Positions 1-6,751 of a stretch of DNA of 13,203 nt are shown here, one piece after another. The stretch's first letter is position 1. Each line of letters starts with the position of its first letter. Source of the DNA: Anaerolineales bacterium (lineage in GTDB: Bacteria; Chloroflexota; Anaerolineae; 4572-78; NAK82); the NCBI GenBank assembly GCA_024643945.1, contig JAHELX010000101.1, positions 1-13,203 of the forward strand, in the 5' to 3' direction. The notes under the pieces were generated by a model. That model did not search any database and was not told where the DNA came from. It saw only the letters and a program-made list of their open reading frames with translations. Position numbers and translations under genes: made by a program.

Positions 1-998
1 AAGCAGGAGGGGCTGCTTTGTTGGATTGGGCGAACCAAACCTGGGCCACGGACAGGCTGGAGTTAGTTGGGTTGAATGCCTCCGTGTTGCCGCCGGTGCG
101 CAAAGCGGATGCCATCGTCGGGCCTCCTTTGCCAGACAGTGCCGCCAACTTGGGCCTCAATCACCAGGCCCAGGTCGTGGTGGGTATGGGCGACGTGGCT
201 GCCTTGATCGGAGGTGCACCGCCCAGGCCCGGCCGCGTGGTTTGCTCGCTGGGTAGCTCATCGATGGTCTTTATGGCTCTCACCGACGATCAGCATGCGC
301 AAGACCCAGCTTACCGCTTATATACTTATCCGTTGCCCCCCTATCGTCTACTGGGTGGGGTATCCTCAACCACCGGTGCAGCCCTCATGTGGGCTTATAA
401 CAACTTGGCCCACAATAAAGCCCAGGAACCTTCCTTTGAAAGCGTGGTACTACAAGCCGCCAATGTAGCGCCAGGGGCGGATGGGCTTTGCTTTATACCT
501 TATCTCGCCGGAGAAAGAAGCCCTTACTGGTCAGATGACATCAAAGCCGGCTTTTATGGCCTTCGCTTATCTCACGACACGTATCATATGATCCGCTCAG
601 TGATGGAGGGGATAGCCTTTGGCTTGCGCCACCTGCTAGATATCTACCAGGAGTTAGCGGTGCCTGTGGAAGATTTGGCGTTGGCCGGGGGAGGCGTCAA
701 GACACCAGGGCTGTGCCAAATCATTGCCGATATCTGCCAACGAGACGTTTCCATCTATACCGAAGAGGAAACCGTAACCCGCGTTCTTTATGCATTATGC
801 CAGTCAGCGCTAAACCGGGCTGATTTTAATGCGACCTTGGTGAGCACCTTTCCCCAACCAGATGTCATTCACTGCAATCCAGACTATGCCGCCGTCTATC
901 AAAGGGGCTATGCTATCTATAGGCGCTTTGCGGATTTTGCCTGGCAAGAAGCAAGGCGCTCGGCCAATGGAATAACCTCAAGGAGAACATCGCAATGA
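1..998 (+). CDS. FGGY-family carbohydrate kinase, 5'-truncated by window edge
   Basis: ATP-dependent sugar kinase of the FGGY family (xylulokinase/LsrK type), expected to phosphorylate a ketose or polyol in the cytoplasm. The frame is open to the window edge: the codons before the TTG at 18 read A-G-G-A-A-L, which continues the family pattern before LLDWANQTW, so the true start lies upstream and the N-terminal actin-like domain is mostly missing. Visible are the phosphate-binding loop SLGSSSMVF (about 247-273), the signature block FIPYLAGERSPYW (about 493-531), and the adenosine-binding loop ALAGGGVKTPG (about 679-711). The usual small-residue GAA helix near the C-terminus is replaced by TVTRVLYALCQSA, which is divergent. 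It overlaps the aldolase gene by four bases (ATGA), so the two are probably translationally coupled and may act in sequence. The exact sugar is unknown. Confidence 0.88.
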   Translation, partial: AGGAALLDWANQTWATDRLELVGLNASVLPPVRKADAIVGPPLPDSAANLGLNHQAQVVVGMGDVAALIGGAPPRPGRVVCSLGSSSMVFMALTDDQHAQDPAYRLYTYPLPPYRLLGGVSSTTGAALMWAYNNLAHNKAQEPSFESVVLQAANVAPGADGLCFIPYLAGERSPYWSDDIKAGFYGLRLSHDTYHMIRSVMEGIAFGLRHLLDIYQELAVPVEDLALAGGGVKTPGLCQIIADICQRDVSIYTEEETVTRVLYALCQSALNRADFNATLVSTFPQPDVIHCNPDYAAVYQRGYAIYRRFADFAWQEARRSANGITSRRTSQ

Positions 999-1741
999 CT
1001 GGAAAGAACAGACGGCTAAGAAGGTTGTTCATTGGATCCCACCATCGCTGTCTTCTGGTACCCTTGGACCACGGGCCATGGCTGGGGCCGTTGGCGGGCA
1101 TTGATCATCCCCGTGACATAGTCAACCAAGTCATTGCCGGGGGTGCTAATGCGTTGTTAGTGACCCCCGGGTTTATGCGAGAAATCGAGCCGATCATTCA
1201 TCCTGAGGTGGGGATTGTCTTGCGTGTAAGCCTGAGCGCTGGCCTGAGTGCAGAGGCCGTCCAAGAGGTTCCCACGATGACCGCTACCACAGCGGTACGA
1301 CTGGATGCCGATGCCGTGGCTGTGTCCATTTTCTTCGGTCGCGGTGGCGAGGTCACCCTGATGCGTTGGTTGGGTCAGCTCATCGAAGAGTGCAACGGGC
1401 TGGATATACCTGTCCTGGCGGAAATGATGCCGCCTCCTGACAAGTTCTACCAGCCTGAGGCTATCGCCCATGCAGCGCGTATTGGGATGGAATTAGGTGC
1501 AGATATCATCAAGACCAACTATTGTGGCAACGTGGAAGCATTCAAACAGGTGGTGGCTGCCATACGTTTGCCGATCCTCGTCGCCGGCGGCCCCAGTGAG
1601 AGCGAAGACGATACATTGCGTGTCGCTCAGGACGCTATTCAGGCCGGCGCGGCAGGAGTAGCATTTGGCCGGCGGGTATGGCAGGCGGACGATCCTGAAG
1701 GTATCGTATGCAAGCTCAAAGAGGCGATCCTTTCGGCTTAA
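995..1741 (+). CDS. Class I aldolase, DhnA/FbaB/LsrF (DeoC-LacD) family
   Basis: A 248-residue TIM-barrel Schiff-base aldolase, likely cytoplasmic and likely cleaving (or transferring an acyl unit from) the phosphorylated product of the upstream kinase. The N-terminal VPLDHGPWLGP (Asp25) is the family signature. The presumed Schiff-base lysine is Lys173 in GADIIKTNY. The phosphate-binding end of the barrel is seen in LVAGGPSES and in GVAFGRRVW. Where archaeal fructose-bisphosphate aldolases have the WSYPRG stretch with a proton-donating tyrosine, this protein has AEMMPPPDKFY, so that tyrosine may be absent and the reaction may differ; this rests on a by-eye alignment. The ATG at 995 is preceded by AAGGAG at 980-985 with 9-base spacing and overlaps the kinase stop. 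LsrF, fructose-bisphosphate aldolase and ADTH synthase are the nearest known types; the substrate is not resolved. Confidence 0.85.
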   Translation: MTGKNRRLRRLFIGSHHRCLLVPLDHGPWLGPLAGIDHPRDIVNQVIAGGANALLVTPGFMREIEPIIHPEVGIVLRVSLSAGLSAEAVQEVPTMTATTAVRLDADAVAVSIFFGRGGEVTLMRWLGQLIEECNGLDIPVLAEMMPPPDKFYQPEAIAHAARIGMELGADIIKTNYCGNVEAFKQVVAAIRLPILVAGGPSESEDDTLRVAQDAIQAGAAGVAFGRRVWQADDPEGIVCKLKEAILSA

Positions 1742-1795
1742 GCCCCGAGCACGGGAAATTTAGCCTCTCACCCTAGATTGTGCCAGGAGTAAACC

Positions 1796-3145
1796 ATGGA
1801 CAAAAGTCGCATCCTCGGACGTCTGGCTGAGGTAGTTGGGCCTCAATATGTCGCCGACGAACGCTTCGTGTTGCAGTCTTACTCTCAGGATTTCGGCATT
1901 ATGCCTCGCAGTATGCCGGATCTTGTCGTCAGGCCCAGAACCACGCAAGAGATTTCGGAGATCATGAAGATCGCCAACGAGTTCCGGGTCCCTGTCATTC
2001 CCCGTGGAGGTGGCTCTGCGCAAGAAGGTGGGGGCACGCCTGCCAGAGGCGGGATCACCCTCGAGACACTCCGCATGAACGAGATCATCGAAGTGGATGA
2101 GACGAACGGGACTGTCACTTGCGAAGCCGGCATCACCTATGTCAAGCTGATGGACCACCTGGAGAAGAAGGGCTGGAAAATCGGCATTGCCCCCTCGGGC
2201 GCCATGGCCGGCACACCGGGAGCACACATTGCTCGCCCAGGTGTCGGTTGGGGGAACATCAAGTACGTCTCTAGTGGCGACCAGGTGCTCGGGCTGAAAG
2301 TCGTTCTCCCTAATGGCGACATCGTCGGGACTGGGACATCGGCCAATCCGAATTCCGACGTTTTCTTCCGCTACGGGTTAGGTCCCGACCTGACCGGCCT
2401 TTTCGTGGGCGCTGAAGGGGCCTTTGGCATTATTACCGAGTGCACGCTGCGCCTGTACCCCTACCCACAAAAGATATATCTGGAGCGCTACACAACCAGC
2501 GACCTGACCGAAGCCATCAAGGTCTTCCGCGAGTTGGCTGTGAGTAACCTGGTCGTTTACGTCTCAGTACCAGTCATCAAGCCAGGTGAATTCATCCTAT
2601 TCGATATCAACGTCGAAGGTGATGAGCAAGAAGTAGCCATGCGGGTGGAAAAGATCCGCAATCTGGTTATGAGTCACCCTGGAATAAAGTACGAAGGGCC
2701 CGAAGGCCCCCAGCGATTCTGGAATAACCGGTGGTACCTGACTGGCGAAGAGTTTAAGGAAGGTATTGCCGGGGCCGTCAACTACTTCTTGCCCTTTGAC
2801 AAGCTCGAGAACGCGACTTATGTGATGAAGGAGGTTATGGACCGCCATCAGGTCAAGGTTTACGCCCAGCAGATGTTCCCCGAACCAACAGGGTCAGAGC
2901 ACGTTAGCTTGATGTTCTTTCACCCCGCTGATAAAGACGAGAGAGCCAAGATCCTGACTGCTATGGACGAAATGATGAACAAAGCCCTGGAAATGGGTGG
3001 GGCGCCTTATTCAAAAGGCCGGCAATGGGGGCCCTACCTGCGAAAACACCTGGGAAACACGGGCTATTGGCGTTTGCTTACCTCCATCAAAGAAACGCTT
3101 GATCCCAATCACATCATGAACCCTGAGGTGATTGGGCTTTCTTGA
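1796..3145 (+). CDS. FAD-binding oxidoreductase, GlcD-like (VAO/PCMH superfamily)
   Basis: A 449-residue flavoprotein expected to oxidise a hydroxyacid or alcohol and pass electrons to the iron-sulfur protein encoded next. The N-terminal FAD_binding_4 domain (about residues 1-225) shows the pyrophosphate loop R70-G-G-G-S-A-Q-E-G-G-G, then GAHIARPGVGWG and the family block DLTGLFVGAEGAFGIITE (about 197-214). The C-terminal FAD-oxidase_C-like domain ends in IKETLDPNHIMNP, the usual end of this superfamily. The canonical GlcD/D-lactate dehydrogenase motifs HxGDGNxH and GEHGxG are not seen; GSEHVSLMFFHP and GGAPYSKGRQWGPYLRKH occupy those places, the latter reminiscent of vanillyl-alcohol oxidase-type C-termini. 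Glycolate is therefore only one possible substrate. Start: AGGAG at 1785-1789, six bases before the ATG. No signal peptide, so cytoplasmic or peripherally membrane-bound through its partner. Confidence 0.85.
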   Translation: MDKSRILGRLAEVVGPQYVADERFVLQSYSQDFGIMPRSMPDLVVRPRTTQEISEIMKIANEFRVPVIPRGGGSAQEGGGTPARGGITLETLRMNEIIEVDETNGTVTCEAGITYVKLMDHLEKKGWKIGIAPSGAMAGTPGAHIARPGVGWGNIKYVSSGDQVLGLKVVLPNGDIVGTGTSANPNSDVFFRYGLGPDLTGLFVGAEGAFGIITECTLRLYPYPQKIYLERYTTSDLTEAIKVFRELAVSNLVVYVSVPVIKPGEFILFDINVEGDEQEVAMRVEKIRNLVMSHPGIKYEGPEGPQRFWNNRWYLTGEEFKEGIAGAVNYFLPFDKLENATYVMKEVMDRHQVKVYAQQMFPEPTGSEHVSLMFFHPADKDERAKILTAMDEMMNKALEMGGAPYSKGRQWGPYLRKHLGNTGYWRLLTSIKETLDPNHIMNPEVIGLS

Positions 3146-3181
3146 GTAGAGTTATCTCAACACCTGAAAGGGGAATTGCCG

Positions 3182-4330
3182 ATGCTGGATTTGAGCCTGG
3201 CAAAACTGAGAAAAGAACTATATGATTGTAGCCGCTGTGGTTTCTGCCGTGTCTGGGAATGGAAGGGAGTGGTATGGGTTTGCCCAACCTACCCTTACAC
3301 CGAAGCCTACGATACGCAGTACGCGCGCGGCCGACTACGTATGGCGCAGAGCTTTTTTGAAAACGATGCCGAGATCAACCTGACCTATTTAGAGCATGCC
3401 ATGCAGTGCTCGTTGTGCGGCAGTTGCGGTGTGCACTGTCCGGTCAATATACCTTTGTTTGAAATCTGGCACGCCTGGCGCAAGGATTTGATTGAAGCCG
3501 GTTATGTGTTGCCGGCTCATCAAAGGGCAGCCGACAATGTATCCCAGCACTATAGTATTTTCGGCCCCAGGCCGGGCAAGCAGGTCGAGACCAGCGCAGA
3601 AAAGCGAAAAGTAAACGTTCTTTATTTCCCCGGCTGTCAAACCAATCGCAAGGCGAGAGCAATTGGCCAGGCAACAGTCGAGCTTTTGCAGAAACTGGGC
3701 GCTGATTTTGCGGTGCTGGAAGAAGATGCCTGCTGCGGCTATCCTATGTATGACATTGGCCAAATGGAGGTGGCGCGTAAGGTGGCGCTCCATGCCCTGG
3801 AAAGTATCAAAGCCTACCAGCCAGACGTGGTCTTGACCACATGCATCGGTTGCTATCGCGCATTGACTGTTGTGTATCCCCAGGACTTGGGACTTGTGCC
3901 GGGCATTCAAGTCCAGCATGTTCACGAATTCTTCCCCTCGTTGATCCAGGGCAAACTGCACTCCATCACCCGCAAGATCGCCTTCCACGATCCCTGTATT
4001 ATGGGGAGGCATATGGGCCTCTACGACGAGCCCCGCTCGCTGCTCAGTTCTATTCCGGGTGTCGAGTTGGTGGAAATGTACTCCCACCGCGAGCACGGCC
4101 TGTGCTGCGGTGGCGGGGGCGGCGTCTTGGGAGCTTTCGACGACATCGCGGCTCAGGTTGCCATCGAACGATTGCAGCAAGCCGCTGCGGCCGGTGCTGA
4201 CCAGTTGGTGACCTCTTGTCCCACGTGCGTCGTAAATCTGAAGCGAGCTGTCAAGAAGGCGGGTGTTAACCTCAATGTCTCGGATATCGTGGAGTTGATT
4301 AACGAGGCGATACCAAATGCTGGAAATTGA
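3182..4330 (+). CDS. Iron-sulfur oxidoreductase subunit, HdrD/GlcF-like, two CCG domains
   Basis: A 382-residue electron-transfer protein, the probable partner of the preceding flavoprotein, comparable with GlcF, LldE/LutA-type proteins and HdrD. Counting from the ATG at 3182, a first [4Fe-4S] site uses Cys16, Cys19, Cys22 and, after an unusually long gap of 11 residues, Cys34-Pro. A second, classical CxxCxxCxxxCP site uses Cys76, 79, 82 and 86. Two C-terminal CCG (cysteine-rich) domains follow: FPGCQTN...CCGYP...CIGC and DPCIMGR...CCGGGGG...CPTC, the motif set that binds a noncubane or extra cluster in heterodisulfide reductase. An in-frame TTG at 3176 is possible, but the AAAGGGG at 3167-3173 is only two bases from it and eight from the ATG, so the ATG is preferred. 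No membrane segment is seen. The end overlaps the next gene by 14 bases. Confidence 0.85.
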   Translation: MLDLSLAKLRKELYDCSRCGFCRVWEWKGVVWVCPTYPYTEAYDTQYARGRLRMAQSFFENDAEINLTYLEHAMQCSLCGSCGVHCPVNIPLFEIWHAWRKDLIEAGYVLPAHQRAADNVSQHYSIFGPRPGKQVETSAEKRKVNVLYFPGCQTNRKARAIGQATVELLQKLGADFAVLEEDACCGYPMYDIGQMEVARKVALHALESIKAYQPDVVLTTCIGCYRALTVVYPQDLGLVPGIQVQHVHEFFPSLIQGKLHSITRKIAFHDPCIMGRHMGLYDEPRSLLSSIPGVELVEMYSHREHGLCCGGGGGVLGAFDDIAAQVAIERLQQAAAAGADQLVTSCPTCVVNLKRAVKKAGVNLNVSDIVELINEAIPNAGN

Positions 4331-5699
4331 TCTTCTGATCATCCACGGGCTGGTCGTCACCATGGACGACCAGCAGCCTGTGATAGAAGACGGTGCCGTG
4401 GCGGTACATCAGGGCAGGATCCTGGCCGTGGGGGCCAGCGCCAACGTTTCCGCCCAGTATAAAGCCGCCAAGATCGTTGATGCCAGCCGCAAGGCCGTAC
4501 TGCCCGGCTTTGTAGACACACACCACCATTTCTTACAGAACTTTCACAAAGGCACGCGCGATGACCTGGACCTGATAGATTGGATTGACAGGGTATCAGT
4601 CCCCCGCATCAAGGTGGCGGTTCAGGACTATTTGGCCGGTCAGTATGCTATTCAACTGCACGCGTCCAGGCTGGGCTGTATAGATGCCATCAGGTCAGGT
4701 ATCACTACCATCCTCAACATGGAATGGGCCACCCATCCCTCGGTCATTGACGTGCTCGAGCAAGCCGGTATCCGTGTCGTACATACGATTACGATGACCG
4801 ATCAGTGGATCTCCCCGGCGGTGCTCCTTCCCCATGACCGCCTGCTGGCCCTGGCCGACCAACTGCGGGAACGCTGCCAGTCATCTGCCAACGCCAGGAT
4901 CTCCTTCCGTTACGGACTCGCTTGCCCCAATTCCTGCAGCGTCGAGCTTATCAAGGAAGTGCGGGCCCTGGCGGATCGCCACCGGGTGCCCATCCATATC
5001 CACATCGCCGAGTCGGAGTACGAGTGGCACAACATTCACAACCTATTTGGCGCCACACCCACCGGCCACTTGCATAACCTGGGTCTATTGGGACCGGATG
5101 TCCTGGGGGCTCATTGCATCTGGCTGTCGGATGACGACATCGAGCTCTTTTTTAGGACCGGGACCAAAGTTGCTCACAACCCTGAATGTAATATGAAGGT
5201 TGCCGATGGCATTGCCCCCATTGCTAAGATGTTAGAGGCTGGCATTGTTGTCTCGCTGGGGACAGATAGCTGCGCCGTCAACGATAACATGGACATGTTC
5301 GAAGCCATGCGTACGGCGGCATTTCTACAGAAAGTGGCCACCATGAACCCTGCCGTCTTGCCGGCACCGGTTACACTGCGCATGGCCACGTTAGGGGGCG
5401 CTGAGGCATTAGGCATGGAGCAGGATATTGGCTCGCTGCAAGCGGGCAAGAAAGCCGACCTGATTCTGGTCGATTTGGGCCAGTCCCATATGCGGCCCAT
5501 CAATAAAATCGAAAACAGCCTGGTCTATTGTGCCAATGCCCACGATGTGGAAAGTGTGATGGTTGACGGTCAGCTTGTGATGGAAAACCACAAGATTTTG
5601 ACCGTGGATGAGGAAACCTGGGTTACCGATGCGGTAACGTACGCCTACCGGAGGTTCACCCAAGCCGGGATCGAGCTACCCACATACTATTGTCTGTGA
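4317..5699 (+). CDS. Metal-dependent amidohydrolase, SsnA/TrzN/SAH-deaminase type
   Basis: A 460-residue cytoplasmic hydrolase of the amidohydrolase superfamily (COG0402-like), whose known members deaminate S-adenosylhomocysteine/methylthioadenosine, guanine, cytosine or 8-oxoguanine, or dechlorinate triazines. Metal and catalytic residues are all in place: His69 and His71 in PGFVDTHHH, His229 and Glu232 in HIHIAES, His266 in LGAHCIWL, and Asp317 in SLGTDSC. HNPECNMKVADGIAP is the usual substrate-pocket strand of the deaminase branch. The N- and C-terminal beta-sandwich pieces are present (ADLILVDL near the end), so the length is normal. It starts inside the end of the iron-sulfur gene (14-base overlap; GAGG at 4304-4307 as ribosome site), implying the same transcript. 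Its presence hints that the pathway substrate carries an amine, an imine or a ring nitrogen; the true substrate is unknown. Confidence 0.85.
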   Translation: MLEIDLLIIHGLVVTMDDQQPVIEDGAVAVHQGRILAVGASANVSAQYKAAKIVDASRKAVLPGFVDTHHHFLQNFHKGTRDDLDLIDWIDRVSVPRIKVAVQDYLAGQYAIQLHASRLGCIDAIRSGITTILNMEWATHPSVIDVLEQAGIRVVHTITMTDQWISPAVLLPHDRLLALADQLRERCQSSANARISFRYGLACPNSCSVELIKEVRALADRHRVPIHIHIAESEYEWHNIHNLFGATPTGHLHNLGLLGPDVLGAHCIWLSDDDIELFFRTGTKVAHNPECNMKVADGIAPIAKMLEAGIVVSLGTDSCAVNDNMDMFEAMRTAAFLQKVATMNPAVLPAPVTLRMATLGGAEALGMEQDIGSLQAGKKADLILVDLGQSHMRPINKIENSLVYCANAHDVESVMVDGQLVMENHKILTVDEETWVTDAVTYAYRRFTQAGIELPTYYCL

Positions 5700-5726
5700 G
5701 ATTGTGGCGAAACGAGGTGCTGACCC

Positions 5727-6746
5727 ATGAAAATCGCCCTTCTGCAACAACCCTTGGTAATGAAAGTAGAAGAATCTGACAAACCAGTCGTCGGCCCCCA
5801 TGAAGTCCTGGTCAAAATCGCCGCCTGTGGGGTGTGTGGCACCGACGTCGAGGCCTACTTGGGCAAAGTGCCGCGCGGCTGGACGATCACCTATCCGCTC
5901 CGCATGGGACACGAGTTGTCGGGGACCGTGGTCGAGGTCGGCGCAGAGGTGCCCAATGTGAAACCAGGCGACCGCGTGGTACCGGATGGCCGCCTGACGT
6001 GTGGCTATTGCTATTACTGCCGACATGGTCTGTTCAGCGCTTGTGAAAACCAGGGCTACTTCTCGGGTGGGTTGGCCCAATTCAGCAAGTATCCTTACCG
6101 CAACCTGGTCAAAGTTCCCGATGGCATGTCTCTACAAGAGGCAGCTTTTACTGAGCCCCTCGCTTGCGTAGTAAATGGCCAATCTAAGCTGGACGTACCC
6201 TTTGGCGGGGTAGCCGCCGTCATCGGCGATGGCCCGATCGGGCTGCTGCATCTGCAGATGCTCAAACATCGCGCGGCGTTTACGGTAATGATCGGCTTGT
6301 TGGATCATCGGCTGGCCGTCGCCAGGGAGTTGGGCGCCAACCTGGTGATTAACGCCAGCCGCGAAAACGCAGAGCAAATCGTCCGCCAGGTATCCGGCGG
6401 ACATGGTGCCGACATCGTGATCAGTGCGGCTGGCAAAGTACCCGTTCTGCTACAGGCGATTAATATCGCGGCCAGGTGCGGGCAGGTGCTGTACTTCGCC
6501 GCTACGATGGAGCCTCGCGTCGAGCTGGATCTCGACCTGATCCACTACAAGGAGCTGTGCTTAATTGGCAGCTACGACTCGACCATCGCCCAGTACGAAG
6601 ACGCTTTGGCTTTGTTAAAGGCCGGCGTTGTCAACGTCAAGCCATTGATTTCCCATAGATTGCCTCTTGAACAAGTGCAGCAAGGCTACGAAATCGCCCG
6701 CAAGCAAGAGGGCCTGAAAGTCTTGATCGTCCACGAAGGAGAATGA
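5727..6746 (+). CDS. Zinc-dependent alcohol dehydrogenase (MDR, sorbitol/threonine dehydrogenase-like)
   Basis: A 339-residue NAD(P)-dependent medium-chain dehydrogenase, probably oxidising a polyol or other secondary alcohol in the cytoplasm. The GroES-like catalytic domain shows catalytic-zinc ligands Cys37 (CGVCGTD) and His62-Glu63 (GHELSG). The structural-zinc cysteines are Cys92, 95, 98 and 106 (CGYCYYC...C). The Rossmann domain begins with VIGDGPIGLLHLQ, and the acidic residue in GLLDHRLA at the end of the second strand suits NAD(H). The length is typical. The ATG at 5727 is preceded by GAGGTG at 5714-5719, seven bases away, and the gap to the amidohydrolase is only 27 bases. The substrate class follows from family resemblance only. 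Confidence 0.88.
   Translation: MKIALLQQPLVMKVEESDKPVVGPHEVLVKIAACGVCGTDVEAYLGKVPRGWTITYPLRMGHELSGTVVEVGAEVPNVKPGDRVVPDGRLTCGYCYYCRHGLFSACENQGYFSGGLAQFSKYPYRNLVKVPDGMSLQEAAFTEPLACVVNGQSKLDVPFGGVAAVIGDGPIGLLHLQMLKHRAAFTVMIGLLDHRLAVARELGANLVINASRENAEQIVRQVSGGHGADIVISAAGKVPVLLQAINIAARCGQVLYFAATMEPRVELDLDLIHYKELCLIGSYDSTIAQYEDALALLKAGVVNVKPLISHRLPLEQVQQGYEIARKQEGLKVLIVHEGE
6736..6741 (+). promoter_or_regulatory. Ribosome binding site that decides the Ftr-homologue start
   Basis: AAGGAG lies ten bases before the ATG at 6752 but only one base before the ATG at 6743 that overlaps the upstream stop. Spacing and the match of MKINNVTIYDTFAEAW to the N-terminus of archaeal Ftr proteins both favour 6752. 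Confidence 0.6.
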
Positions 6747-6751
6747 TCGCC

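Noticed and set aside
1744..1762. Small hairpin CCCG-AGCA-CGGG followed by AAATTTA after the aldolase gene, as a terminator
   Set aside because: The stem is only four base pairs and there is no run of T, so it is too weak to call a rho-independent terminator.
3389..4363. Minus-strand open frame of 324 codons opposite the iron-sulfur protein gene
   Set aside because: It shows no recognisable protein features, while the plus-strand frame has all expected cluster-binding cysteines and both CCG domains.
4317..5699. Amidohydrolase considered as a formylmethanofuran dehydrogenase subunit A (FmdA/FhcA) partner of Ftr
   Set aside because: Its motifs (HNPECNMKVADG, SLGTDSC, HIHIAES) belong to the deaminase/chlorohydrolase branch, not the FmdA branch, and its length is shorter than FhcA.
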